A stretch of 64,000 nt of DNA, taken from JBKECO01 sp047974745. GTDB taxonomy: Bacteria > Bacillota > Clostridia > Lachnospirales > Lachnospiraceae. The stretch covers positions 1 to 64,000 of the forward strand of contig JBKECO010000027.1 in the NCBI GenBank assembly GCA_047974745.1, given 5' to 3'. The notes beneath the pieces are model-generated. The model was not told the DNA's origin. It worked only from the letters and a program-made list of their open reading frames with translations, and did no database searches. Each line of letters starts with the position of its first letter. Position 1 is the stretch's first letter. This document shows positions 54,542-63,076 of the stretch, piece by piece. The translations under genes were made by a program, and so were the position numbers.

Positions 54542-55357
54542 TTATCTTTTTTTATAACTAAACAGCCAGGTATCCAGTAGCGCTTCGAATTGTTCCGGAT
54601 GTTCCAGAAAAAAAGAATGTCCGGCATCCGTTAGCAATGTCACATTGGCATGAGGGTAGAAGTTCAGCAAATCAAGTATATCCAGATAACCTACTGAGGT
54701 ATCCTGAAATCCTAGCAAAAAAAGCGTCTTGTGTGTATGGAACCTTTGATCCTGATCAATATAGTCGCTGGCATATTTTCCTGAAAAGAGAGTCTGCACA
54801 AAGCCAAAATCTGCAAGTGCTGTTGCTCTTAGAAAATCTGCCTCGCTTCTAGTATATGTCTCTTCATTGATGATGACCATGCTCTCTAGAAGTTCTCGCT
54901 GTTTGTATTCTGGCAGTGTCTTGAGAAACTCCTCATCCACCTCCTGATGGGTGATCGCCTCCACTCTCCGATCCGAAAAATAAGGAACTGCGACCGGACA
55001 GATCAATACTTCACCAATCACCTGTGACAGAAATTTCTTTGCGATCCCTCGTGCAATATATCCACCATAGGAAAATCCCATTACTATAAAAGATCTTTCC
55101 TGTACCAGTTCTGCTACCAGTTTCGCAATCAGATCCAGCATGACATCTGAACTATTCTCCAGATTATGAATAGGTGATTGTCCCATCCCCGGCATATCGA
55201 TATAAATTCTTTTAAATCCTTTAAAGGATATCTCGCTCTCCTCCAGTGCATGAATCATGGTGAGGCTGTCCAGATAGAGACCGTGTAAAATAATAATAGG
55301 AAGTCCTTCTCCCCGAATATCAAAATGTATGACTTGTCCATCTATCTCTTTGATCAT
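54542..55357 (-). CDS. Alpha/beta-fold hydrolase
   Basis: A 271-aa cytoplasmic hydrolase. Nucleophile Ser96 in 'VMGFSYGGYIARG', oxyanion region 'IILHGLYLDS', probable acid in 'LGFQDTSVGY', and catalytic His in 'DAGHSFFLEHPEQF'. The substrate cannot be predicted. It may be co-transcribed with the upstream ClC-like gene (56-bp gap). TTGGAG precedes the ATG. Confidence 0.85.
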   Translation of the reverse strand: MIKEIDGQVIHFDIRGEGLPIIILHGLYLDSLTMIHALEESEISFKGFKRIYIDMPGMGQSPIHNLENSSDVMLDLIAKLVAELVQERSFIVMGFSYGGYIARGIAKKFLSQVIGEVLICPVAVPYFSDRRVEAITHQEVDEEFLKTLPEYKQRELLESMVIINEETYTRSEADFLRATALADFGFVQTLFSGKYASDYIDQDQRFHTHKTLFLLGFQDTSVGYLDILDLLNFYPHANVTLLTDAGHSFFLEHPEQFEALLDTWLFSYKKR

Positions 55358-55413
55358 AAATATTACTCCAATTATATTCCAAATTTGTATATTTTATAAG
55401 TTCTGATTCCTCA

Positions 55414-56661
55414 CTATCCCACATGTGACAGTGCCTTCGGCTGTGGGATTTTTGAAGCTGCCAGAACAGCCACAACAAGTGGTACACTATAGGTCAGCGG
55501 GAAAAAAATCAATAAGATCGCAATGACTGTAATAGGCTTTTTCATTATAAAGGCATAGATCGAGCCACTGACCAATGCTACTGCGTAGGTTCCATCCATT
55601 CCCAATAATATGGCACAGGCATATCCCACCGTCACACCTGCAAAAATCGTTGGAAAGATATGTCCTCCCCTCCATCCCAGGTTGACGCAGAAATTCACCA
55701 TGAACAGCTTCACGAATGCTGCAACGATCAGAAGCGTAATACTCATGGTCTCCCATGTCCCCATTAAGACGATAGTATCATGTTCACCGGAAAACATCGA
55801 CATTGGAAAGAAAAATCCGGCGATTGCGACCCCTGCTCCTGCTACTGCACATCTTAATATTGTCCTGCCTTGAAATAGTGATGCCAGCTTTTTGGTCAGC
55901 TGAAAACAAATAAGATAAAAGATGCCCAGAACCACTCCGATCAGAATCAGCGGAATGATCCACATCCACTCCTCTATCCCAAATCCCTTCACTCGTTCGA
56001 ACCGTGGAATTCCCATTCCACCGCCTAATTTATAGACCATTAGCTTAAAGGTCAGAAAGGAACCTGCCACTCCCATCACATAGACATAAATACGGGATTG
56101 TTTACTGATAAATTTATCCTTATATTTCTCTTCCCGATAATCTGGCTCAATATTATTGGCGAGACCGAACAAAGGCGTTCCAAAAATCACACCAAGTGTT
56201 GCCGCTACTCCAGTCTCCATCAAAGCCGAAACCTGTTCCTTCTTATAATGAAGTCTGTCACCTACAAAATAGCAGAGTGCCGCGATAATTCCTGACAGCC
56301 CGGCCTCAGGTCCAAGTGTCCCACCAAAAATCAACGGCAATAGTGCTGCGACCATCAGAATCGGAAGTTTATCATAAGGATACTTCCCCTCTTTTTTGAT
56401 TCTCCCGAGCACCTGCTCAAAGGTATCCGGCAAAAGACCATATTTTTTCTGAATGATTCCGATCAGAACACCACCTGCAATACAGATCACCAGGTAATAA
56501 GGTAGACTCGCTTCCAGCTCAAGTGCTGCCGGTATCCATTCCCACAACGACTCAATTCCCAGCTCCATCAATTTTAAAACTGCCCATACAACAACACCTG
56601 CAAATGCTCCCAGCAAAAAGGAAAGTACTCCAAATGCAGCGACATGAATAAACTTTTTCAT
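55414..56661 (-). CDS. ClC-family ion channel/transporter without the gating glutamate
   Basis: A 415-aa membrane protein with about ten to twelve helices. The ClC motif GGxFxP is present ('WRGGHIFPTIFAG'). The region equivalent to GREGP reads Gly114-Thr-Leu-Gly-Pro118-Glu119, so the external gating Glu is replaced by Leu and a Glu follows the Pro. GSGIP is also not conserved ('YGLLPD'). This variant group occurs in Firmicutes and may be a channel rather than a Cl-/H+ exchanger. The start at 56661 follows TAGGAG by seven bases. Confidence 0.82.
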   Translation of the reverse strand: MKKFIHVAAFGVLSFLLGAFAGVVVWAVLKLMELGIESLWEWIPAALELEASLPYYLVICIAGGVLIGIIQKKYGLLPDTFEQVLGRIKKEGKYPYDKLPILMVAALLPLIFGGTLGPEAGLSGIIAALCYFVGDRLHYKKEQVSALMETGVAATLGVIFGTPLFGLANNIEPDYREEKYKDKFISKQSRIYVYVMGVAGSFLTFKLMVYKLGGGMGIPRFERVKGFGIEEWMWIIPLILIGVVLGIFYLICFQLTKKLASLFQGRTILRCAVAGAGVAIAGFFFPMSMFSGEHDTIVLMGTWETMSITLLIVAAFVKLFMVNFCVNLGWRGGHIFPTIFAGVTVGYACAILLGMDGTYAVALVSGSIYAFIMKKPITVIAILLIFFPLTYSVPLVVAVLAASKIPQPKALSHVG

Positions 56662-56756
56662 CGAAAAACTCCTACCATCTATTATTAGCCTGTAACTATT
56701 ATAATACACTCCATTTCTCTTTCCTACTAGAAATTGTGCTTTCCACAACACAAAAT

Positions 56757-56790
56757 GCGGGATAGCTCCGATTTTTCGGCTCTATCCCGC
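56757..56790 (-). terminator. Terminator after the repeat-protein gene
   Basis: A stem GCGGGATAG/CTATCCCGC (56757-56765 with 56782-56790), extended inward by CTCCGA/TCGG pairing, with ATTTTG after it on the minus strand. It lies 52 bp beyond the stop of the repeat-protein gene and isolates that cluster from the ClC gene. Confidence 0.8.
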
Positions 56791-56841
56791 AAATACTAAT
56801 TTAAATTTTATGCATGCTGCATTTATGTTAGAATTCTCAGT

Positions 56842-57792
56842 CTATTGTGCAGAAAATATGATTGGATCTGTATCTACGATCGTCTCATATGTGTCATAAT
56901 TATAGATGTGAAACTGCAATTCCACTTCATCCACACTCTCTATTCCATTGCTTTCCAGTTCGTCAGACAAAATAGTGATATCATCAATTGCTTTTTTTCC
57001 AGCATATACATCTGAAGAAAAATATGGAGTCATCATAAATCCATTGATCGACATATTATTACATTGAACTCCAATATTAGTTCCGGAATTATTCTCGATA
57101 TAAAGCAGAATCGCTGTACCCCAAAAACTATTTTCATCCACTTTCTTGCCTACAATTCTAATGCCATCTGCATTATAAAGCTCAGTTCCGGAATCGTCGG
57201 CAGTGGTATCCATATTAGCAAACTCCGAAGTCTGTATGGTAACAACATCCGTACTAAAGATATCTTCATACGAAGCACTGTCGTAAGCCCGGAAATATAT
57301 CTCAATTTGACCAACAGACTCAATGCCGGCTGCTTTTAGTCCTGTGCTGGATAGATAGATCGTCTCGTTAGCCTTCTTCCCTGCTGCAATGTCTGAAATA
57401 AAGAGATCCGTTATCATATAGTTGTTAATGATCAGAGCGTTGCATCCGATTGTGACATTCTTGTCTGAATTGTTTTCGATCAATACTTCGATACCATCTC
57501 CCCATATTGGGTCGATCGTATATGACTTTGCGGTGATCATGATTCCGTCCTGATCTACAAGGATCTGTTCCTCGATCGTAACACTTTGAGCCGTATCAAC
57601 GGATTCCGATTCACTCACCAGTGAACTGTCTGCTCCTTCACTATCAGCCGCAGCGGCATCCCCCGAATCCTCTGCTTCTGTAGTGACTATTTCCTTATCT
57701 TCATTTGCATCTGATGACCCACTGCCGATCGCCATTAATGCAAATAGTGACAGACATAATACTACAAGTATCCACTTCTTCATTTTCTTCAT
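56842..57792 (-). CDS. Secreted or anchored protein with two homologous ~105-aa domains, unknown function
   Basis: A 316-aa protein I do not recognise. It has an N-terminal signal/anchor helix (residues ~5-23; 'AIGSGSS' where a lipobox Cys would be expected, but no Cys), a Glu/Ser/Asp-rich linker (~25-75), then two similar domains (~78-185 and ~205-316). Both contain 'DGI.I..K', 'WG..I...IENNS..N', 'I.CN...IN...M', 'AGKKA...I...', 'L...GIESV...E..F..Y'. This resembles beta-sandwich domains of surface lipoproteins in gut Firmicutes. ATGA overlap with vanZ gives coupled translation. Confidence 0.7.
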   Translation of the reverse strand: MKKMKKWILVVLCLSLFALMAIGSGSSDANEDKEIVTTEAEDSGDAAAADSEGADSSLVSESESVDTAQSVTIEEQILVDQDGIMITAKSYTIDPIWGDGIEVLIENNSDKNVTIGCNALIINNYMITDLFISDIAAGKKANETIYLSSTGLKAAGIESVGQIEIYFRAYDSASYEDIFSTDVVTIQTSEFANMDTTADDSGTELYNADGIRIVGKKVDENSFWGTAILLYIENNSGTNIGVQCNNMSINGFMMTPYFSSDVYAGKKAIDDITILSDELESNGIESVDEVELQFHIYNYDTYETIVDTDPIIFSAQ

Positions 57793-58220
57793 TTTTGCTC
57801 TCCTCTCAAAAAAACGCTGATTACCAAAATGGCTATCAGTTCAGCCAGGAGCTCAGCCAGAATATCCCAAACATCAAAAGTTCCTTTTAAAAAAGGTAAC
57901 AACTGCAGTATTTCCATCCCGGTTGAAAAGAGAAATGCAATCCAAAGAGATTTCCAAAGACCAGCAGCATTATGATCAATGATTAAAAACAGGAACATTA
58001 CCAACGCATAAGCCCAAAACATATCCAGCAGATAATTTCGCACAAATTTTAAAATCAGATTATTCTCAATGCTTATTTGTTGCCGTATCGCATGATCCGT
58101 TAATTCGTCCAGCTCATGCACAAATAGCGTATTCGGCGAGAGCAGATAATAGAATAGTGCTCCCAGCGCAAGAGGAATGACAAAGTTTGCAAATAATCTA
58201 ATTTTTTTGTTATATTTCAT
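57789..58220 (-). CDS. VanZ-like membrane protein
   Basis: A 143-aa protein with four helices and the VanZ pattern 'LLDMFWAYALVMFLFLI', 'FLFSTGMEILQLLPFLKGTFDVWDILAE' region (Glu and Asp conserved). VanZ homologues are general; only some affect teicoplanin response. It is upstream of the repeat-protein gene (4-base overlap), 91 bp after the HTH-like gene, in the same direction. Confidence 0.85.
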   Translation of the reverse strand: MKYNKKIRLFANFVIPLALGALFYYLLSPNTLFVHELDELTDHAIRQQISIENNLILKFVRNYLLDMFWAYALVMFLFLIIDHNAAGLWKSLWIAFLFSTGMEILQLLPFLKGTFDVWDILAELLAELIAILVISVFLRGEQK

Positions 58221-58311
58221 ATTTTTGTGTTATAATTTCCCTGAATTATTTTGATAGTATTTTAACATAACTGTTTTATTCACGTTGCCCCCTTAGGGGT
58301 GGGGATTTTTC

Positions 58312-58773
58312 TCAGTTCTGCAAGCCGCTTGTTCGTAATGGCTCGAATCCGTGTTTTTTCATCAATTCATTCACACTAATAATGCTTCCCGGACGTTCGT
58401 TAAAAATAATGATCAGCAAAGCATCTCTTGGGAGTTTGGAGTAAAGCTGGGGCATCTGATATTTTTTCAGGGCACTTTGTGCTTCTTCTATCGTAAATTC
58501 AGCCGCATAGCATATACGTAAAATCACATCTCTTTGTTTTGTGTGTTTTTCACCTGAGAGAATTTTGTAACCGTAACGTTCCGGTATATCAGCTCTGAGA
58601 AAAACCATTTGCTGCGTCAGTTTTCGTTCTGATATCAGTTTTTTTACAAATTCATGAAATGCATAGCTTTCATCGATAAAGCTGTCTTTGTTTTCATGAC
58701 AGAATGCCTCGAACTGTTTTAAATGGGTGCTGCCAAGAACATTGTCTAGCTCTTGTGTATTTTTTTCATTCAT
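58312..58773 (-). CDS. HTH (XRE-like) protein divergent from the Ser/Thr kinase
   Basis: A 153-aa cytoplasmic protein. The core (about residues 38-108) reads like a Cro/CI-type HTH: 'FHEFVKKLISERKLTQQMVFLRADIPERYGYKILSGEKHTKQRD' region with recognition segment 'ERYGYKILSG', then 'RICYAAEFTIEEAQSALKKY'. A short C-terminal extension has 'LPRDALLIIIFNER' and 'VNELMKKHGFEPL'. The start at 58773 follows AGAGGAG by six bases; a longer frame (58851) would overlap the kinase start. Next to Ser/Thr kinases in Firmicutes such proteins are candidate kinase substrates or regulators; here this is inference. Confidence 0.7.
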   Translation of the reverse strand: MNEKNTQELDNVLGSTHLKQFEAFCHENKDSFIDESYAFHEFVKKLISERKLTQQMVFLRADIPERYGYKILSGEKHTKQRDVILRICYAAEFTIEEAQSALKKYQMPQLYSKLPRDALLIIIFNERPGSIISVNELMKKHGFEPLRTSGLQN

Positions 58774-58820
58774 ATAGATCTCCTCTGTTCCATTAATAAT
58801 TTGCGAAAGGGTTTGGTGCC

Positions 58821-59891
58821 ATGGATTCTGCGACACAACAATACCAGACACATTATAAGAAAATTACAGTCCTGAATGAAGAGCATCACGTGTTCATCGT
58901 CCAGCATTTAGTATCAAAAAAAATATACGTTATGAAAGAGCTCAGTGTTTACAACGCATATATTTATCATTGTCTTAAGGAAAATCCCATTGAAGGGATT
59001 CCAAGGATCATTGATTTATATCATGAGGATTCTTCTCTTTTTCTAATCGAAGAATACATATCCGGAGAGCCTTTGCAGGAGAAGATCCGTTCCTGGTATA
59101 TGACGGAAAAGGATGCTGCACAATATATCATGGAGCTCTGTGTCATACTGAACAGACTGCATAGTCTCAATCCGCCAATCATTCACCGGGATATAAAGCC
59201 TTCTAATATCATGATTACATCCAGCAATCATATCGTACTCATAGATTTTAATGCTGCAAAATTCCTGACAGACCCAAATATGTCAGACACCGTTCTTCTT
59301 GGAACAAAAGGATACGCAGCGCCGGAACAATACGGATTTGGTTCTTCCACACAGCAGACCGATATCTATGCAATTGGCATTTTACTAAAAGAAATGTCCG
59401 CATCGTTAAGTACACCAACAAATAAATTTGACCAGATCATTGATAAATGTACTAAGATCGATCCATCTGACAGATTTCAAACAGCCAATGATCTTTATCA
59501 GAAGATTTATACAGAACCGGCAAAAAGTTATGCTCCATTTCCAGTGAAGGAGCCCAATTTATCTGTTGCTCCACCAGGATTTCGTACACGGACTCCATGG
59601 CACATCTTTGTTGCCATCCTCGGCTATGCTATGATTTTCTGGTTCAGTCTGACCATTGAATCGAAGGATCAGACGGGTCTGTTCTTATGGTCGTATCGCT
59701 TTGTTTTCCTTACTATATGTCTGGCCTTTGTGATCATAGGAACAAACTATCTGAATGTACGCAAAATATTCCCTCTCTGCCAGCACAAGAATCGATTTGT
59801 TCGTTTCTTGGGAGTGTTGCTTCTGGATGCTGCTGTATTCTTTATTTTAGTCTTTGCATTGGCATGGCTGCAGGTACTAATAACCGCTTGA
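58821..59891 (+). CDS. Membrane-anchored Ser/Thr protein kinase (Hanks type)
   Basis: A 356-aa kinase. Domain ~13-232: Lys39 ('YVMKEL'), catalytic loop His122-Arg123-Asp124 with Lys126 and Asn129, Asp142-Phe-Asn144 instead of DFG, and Ala167-Pro-Glu169 in 'GYAAPEQYGF'. The glycine-rich loop is missing. Three C-terminal helices (~261-279, 290-309, 330-353) anchor it, with no extracellular PASTA domain. Only 47 bp separate it from the divergent HTH-like gene, so promoters must overlap coding DNA. The downstream gene is convergent fucO, beyond a terminator. Confidence 0.88.
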   Translation: MDSATQQYQTHYKKITVLNEEHHVFIVQHLVSKKIYVMKELSVYNAYIYHCLKENPIEGIPRIIDLYHEDSSLFLIEEYISGEPLQEKIRSWYMTEKDAAQYIMELCVILNRLHSLNPPIIHRDIKPSNIMITSSNHIVLIDFNAAKFLTDPNMSDTVLLGTKGYAAPEQYGFGSSTQQTDIYAIGILLKEMSASLSTPTNKFDQIIDKCTKIDPSDRFQTANDLYQKIYTEPAKSYAPFPVKEPNLSVAPPGFRTRTPWHIFVAILGYAMIFWFSLTIESKDQTGLFLWSYRFVFLTICLAFVIIGTNYLNVRKIFPLCQHKNRFVRFLGVLLLDAAVFFILVFALAWLQVLITA

Positions 59892-59940
59892 TTGATTATA
59901 ACACAGATTCCGTACCACACTATACCACCGCTAAGGTGGG

Positions 59941-59976
59941 AAAAGCGACCTAGACACTTATTGTCAGGTCGCTTTT
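59941..59976. terminator. Bidirectional terminator between the kinase and fucO
   Basis: Stem AAAAGCGACCT (59941-59951) and AGGTCGCTTTT (59966-59976), extended inward by GACA/TGTC. A/T tails serve both converging genes. Confidence 0.88.
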
Positions 59977-59992
59977 GTATGATCTCCTCGAA

Positions 59993-61141
59993 TTATAGAA
60001 GACTCCTATATAATACAGAAATATCTAAAACGCTGGTATCCTTTGGATTACCAGGTCTGCATGCATCTGCAAAAGCAGATTCTGCAAGAAAATCTACATC
60101 CTCTGATTTTACGATTTCCTTCAGATCTGTTGGAATACCGACATCGACAGAAAGTTGTTTTACCGCCTCGATCGCTGCTTTACGGTATTCTGCCTGTGTC
60201 ATTTGGTCGACACCACTTACACCCATAGCAATCGCAATGTCCTTATACTTCTCACCAGTTGCTTCTGCATTATACTCCATTACAGTAGGAAGGATGATCG
60301 CGTTCGCAACTCCGTGAGGTGTATCATAGAGAGCTCCGAGAGGATGTGCCATAGAATGTACGATTCCTAGTCCCACATTGGAAAATCCCATTCCAGCTAT
60401 ATACTGTCCAAGAGCCATGTCCTCTCGCCCTTCGGCAGTGTTGTTGACCGCACCTCTCAGGCTTCTTGCAATGATTTCGATTGCTTTGAGGTGGAACATG
60501 TCGGACAATTCCCAGGCTCCTCCGGTGATATATCCTTCGATCGCATGTGTTAATGCGTCCATACCCGTAGCTGCAGTCAGCCCTTTTGGCATACTTGACA
60601 TCATCCCCGGATCCACAAATGCGATTGCCGGGATATCATGTACATCCACACACACCATTTTTCTATGATTCTTCTCGTCCGTGATCACATAGTTGATCGT
60701 TACCTCTGCTGCAGTTCCTGCTGTTGTTGGCACCGCAAATGTTGTTATCGCTTTATGTTTTGTTGGCGCAACACCCTCAAGACTGATCACATCTGCAAAC
60801 TCTGGATTGGCAGCAATGATTCCAATCGCCTTAGCAGTATCGATAGAAGATCCGCCTCCGATCGCAATAATGTAATCCGCTCCCGAGCCTTCAAATGCTT
60901 TCACACCATTCTGCACATTCTCTACTGTTGGATTTGGTTTAATATTTGAATATATTTCATAATCGAGATCTGCCTGTTCTAATACATCAAGCACCTTTTG
61001 TGTCACTCCAAATTTAATCAGATCTGGGTCAGAGCAGATAAATGCCTTGTTAAATCCATTGGCTTTTGCTTCATCAGCAATACTATTGATTGCTCCTGCT
61101 CCATGGTAGGAAATTTCATTTAGTACAAATCTGTTTGCCAT
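59993..61141 (-). CDS. fucO: Lactaldehyde reductase / 1,2-propanediol oxidoreductase (iron-dependent ADH)
   Basis: A 382-aa group III alcohol dehydrogenase, very similar throughout to E. coli FucO: 'IAIGGGSSIDTAKAIGI', 'IPTTAGTAAEVTINYVITDE'-type segment (VPTTAGTAAE here), 'TGMDALTHAIEGYIT', and iron-ligand His residues in 'GIVHSMAHPLGALYDTPHGVA' region. It reduces L-lactaldehyde from fucose or rhamnose to 1,2-propanediol. The start at 61141 follows AAAAGGAG by seven bases. Transcribed alone; no other fucose/rhamnose genes are in the window. Confidence 0.92.
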   Translation of the reverse strand: MANRFVLNEISYHGAGAINSIADEAKANGFNKAFICSDPDLIKFGVTQKVLDVLEQADLDYEIYSNIKPNPTVENVQNGVKAFEGSGADYIIAIGGGSSIDTAKAIGIIAANPEFADVISLEGVAPTKHKAITTFAVPTTAGTAAEVTINYVITDEKNHRKMVCVDVHDIPAIAFVDPGMMSSMPKGLTAATGMDALTHAIEGYITGGAWELSDMFHLKAIEIIARSLRGAVNNTAEGREDMALGQYIAGMGFSNVGLGIVHSMAHPLGALYDTPHGVANAIILPTVMEYNAEATGEKYKDIAIAMGVSGVDQMTQAEYRKAAIEAVKQLSVDVGIPTDLKEIVKSEDVDFLAESAFADACRPGNPKDTSVLDISVLYRSLL

Positions 61142-61218
61142 ACAACTACTCCTTTTCAAATGCTGAACCATTTTCGACCAACCTCACCATTGAGGATTGA
61201 TAGATTTTTAACACTTTT

Positions 61219-61246
61219 ATTATACTACTCTGGTTCTGAAATACAA
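61219..61246 (-). promoter_or_regulatory. Candidate fucO promoter
   Basis: On the minus strand TTGTAT (61246-61241), a 16-bp spacer and a perfect TATAAT (61224-61219), 77 bp before the fucO start. Confidence 0.55.
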
Positions 61247-61286
61247 TGAAAATTGCAGACTTTTACCTGTAAAAATGATCTTCCTG

Positions 61287-61754
61287 CTATTGAGCCATTT
61301 CTCTGATCAAATTTACCATTTCTATAGCACCAACAGCACAGTCATACCCTTTATTCCCTGCTTTTGATCCTGCCCTTTCGATCGCCTGCTCGATATTTTC
61401 AGTTGTCAGCACACCGAACATAACCGGTATTTCACTTTCAAGTGATACTGCTGCGATCCCTTTAGAAACCTCATTGCAGACATAATCGTAGTGTGTCGTG
61501 CTTCCTCGGATCACTGCTCCAAGGCAGATCACCGCATCATATTTTCCACTTTTTGCCATTTTGGAAGCGACTAGCGGAATTTCGTAAGCACCTGGTACCC
61601 ATGCCAGGGTAATATCATTATCTTTCACATCATGTCGGAGCAATCCGTCCATTGCACCTCCAATCAATTTTCCTGTAATAAATTCATTGAATCGGGCTGC
61701 AACAATTCCAACTTTTATATCCTTTGAAACCAATTTTCCTTCTAATGTATGCAT
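61287..61754 (-). CDS. ribH: 6,7-dimethyl-8-ribityllumazine synthase
   Basis: A 155-aa lumazine synthase. 'VGIVAARFNEFITGKLIGGAMDGL' region, 'WVPGAYEIPLVA', 'GAVIRGSTTHYDYVCNEVSKGI' region (catalytic His) and 'PVMFGVLTTENIEQA' are diagnostic. It condenses the ribityl-uracil and dihydroxybutanone phosphate. Last gene of the rib operon, 39 bp after ribBA. AAGGAG precedes the ATG. Confidence 0.97.
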   Translation of the reverse strand: MHTLEGKLVSKDIKVGIVAARFNEFITGKLIGGAMDGLLRHDVKDNDITLAWVPGAYEIPLVASKMAKSGKYDAVICLGAVIRGSTTHYDYVCNEVSKGIAAVSLESEIPVMFGVLTTENIEQAIERAGSKAGNKGYDCAVGAIEMVNLIREMAQ

Positions 61755-61793
61755 TTTGTTTATTTCTCCTTCTGTAATATCAGATCAACTGTG

Positions 61794-62993
61794 TCAGTAA
61801 TTTAGAATATGCCCCATTTTTTCCTGTTTTGTTTTAAGATAGAAGATATCATGCTCTGTTGCATCCATTTGAATTGGAACCCGTTCTGTGATTTCCATTC
61901 CAAACTGGGAAAGCTGATAGATTTTATCCGGATTATTTGTGAGCAGTCGCAGGGTCTTTACACCCAGATCTCTAAAAATCTGTGCTCCAATATAATATTC
62001 CCTCAGATCTCCTTCGAACCCAAGTGCAATGTTAGCCTCAAGCGTATCCAATCCAGCATCCTGAAACTCATATGCTCTGAGCTTGTTGATGAGTCCAATT
62101 CCTCGTCCCTCCTGGCGCATATAGAGGAGGATGCCCCTTCCTTCTTTTTCGATCTGCCTCATTGCTGCTGCAAACTGATCGCCGCAGTCACAGCGGATAG
62201 AACCGAAGGCATCCCCTGTCAGGCACTCTGAATGAACACGACAGAGCAAGTCCTGACCATCTCCTATTTCCCCCTTCACCAATGCCACATGGTGCTCACC
62301 ATTCAGTTTATTGATGAATCCCACAGCTTTAAAATCACCATATTTTGTAGGCATTTTTGTAGTTATGACTCTTTTGACCAGAGTGTCCTGACATTTGCGG
62401 TAAAGCTCTATATCTTTGATCGTCACAAATTTCAGATTCCATTTTTTTGCCAGCTCGATCAGCTCCGGAGTACGCATCATGCCTCCGTCATTTCTCATGA
62501 TCTCACAGCAAAGACCACATTCTTTAAGTCCTGCCAGGCGCATCAGATCCACCGTTGCCTCAGTATGTCCGTTGCGCTCTAATACACCATTCTTCACGGA
62601 ACGCAATGGGAACATATGACCTGGCCGGCGAAAATCCTCAGGCTTTGCATCCTCTTTTGTGCATTGTATCGCAGTCATGCTTCGCTCCTCGGCGGATATT
62701 CCCGTGCTGGTGCTTACGTGGTCTATGGACACTGTAAATGCAGTCTGATGATTATCCATATTGTTCGCTACCATCTGGGGAATCTGCAGCTTTTGAATCA
62801 GCTCCTCTCCCATGGGCATACAAATCAGACCTTTTCCATGCATTGCCATAAAATTGACATTTTGGGTCGTTGCAAATTCTGCCGCACAGATGAAATCACC
62901 TTCATTTTCACGATTATCATCATCTGTCACCAGAATGATCTCTCCCTGGCGCAGTGCCTCTAATGCCTCTGGTATCGTATTGTACTGAAACAT
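61794..62993 (-). CDS. ribBA: Bifunctional DHBP synthase / GTP cyclohydrolase II
   Basis: A 399-aa fusion. The N-terminal RibB domain (~1-200) shows 'DDDNRENEGDFI' and 'HTEATVDLMRLAG'. The C-terminal RibA domain (~205-399) shows the zinc triad Cys257, Cys268, Cys270 ('HSECLTGDAFGSIRCDCG'), 'RQEGRGIGL' and 'LLTNNPDK'. It supplies both branches of riboflavin synthesis. AAGGAGG precedes the ATG. Third gene of the rib operon. Confidence 0.97.
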   Translation of the reverse strand: MFQYNTIPEALEALRQGEIILVTDDDNRENEGDFICAAEFATTQNVNFMAMHGKGLICMPMGEELIQKLQIPQMVANNMDNHQTAFTVSIDHVSTSTGISAEERSMTAIQCTKEDAKPEDFRRPGHMFPLRSVKNGVLERNGHTEATVDLMRLAGLKECGLCCEIMRNDGGMMRTPELIELAKKWNLKFVTIKDIELYRKCQDTLVKRVITTKMPTKYGDFKAVGFINKLNGEHHVALVKGEIGDGQDLLCRVHSECLTGDAFGSIRCDCGDQFAAAMRQIEKEGRGILLYMRQEGRGIGLINKLRAYEFQDAGLDTLEANIALGFEGDLREYYIGAQIFRDLGVKTLRLLTNNPDKIYQLSQFGMEITERVPIQMDATEHDIFYLKTKQEKMGHILNY

Positions 62994-63076
62994 TTGTTTA
63001 CCTCCTTATTTTCGCCCCACAGCTTATACTATGGATTGATTCTATATAGTTTTTTGACTCTGTTGTTCTGCAATGC

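Noticed and set aside
58288..58304. C/G-rich hairpin followed by ATTTTT on the plus strand between the HTH and VanZ genes
   Set aside because: No plus-strand gene reads into it, alternative pairings are short, and in the minus orientation it has no T-tract; function not supported.
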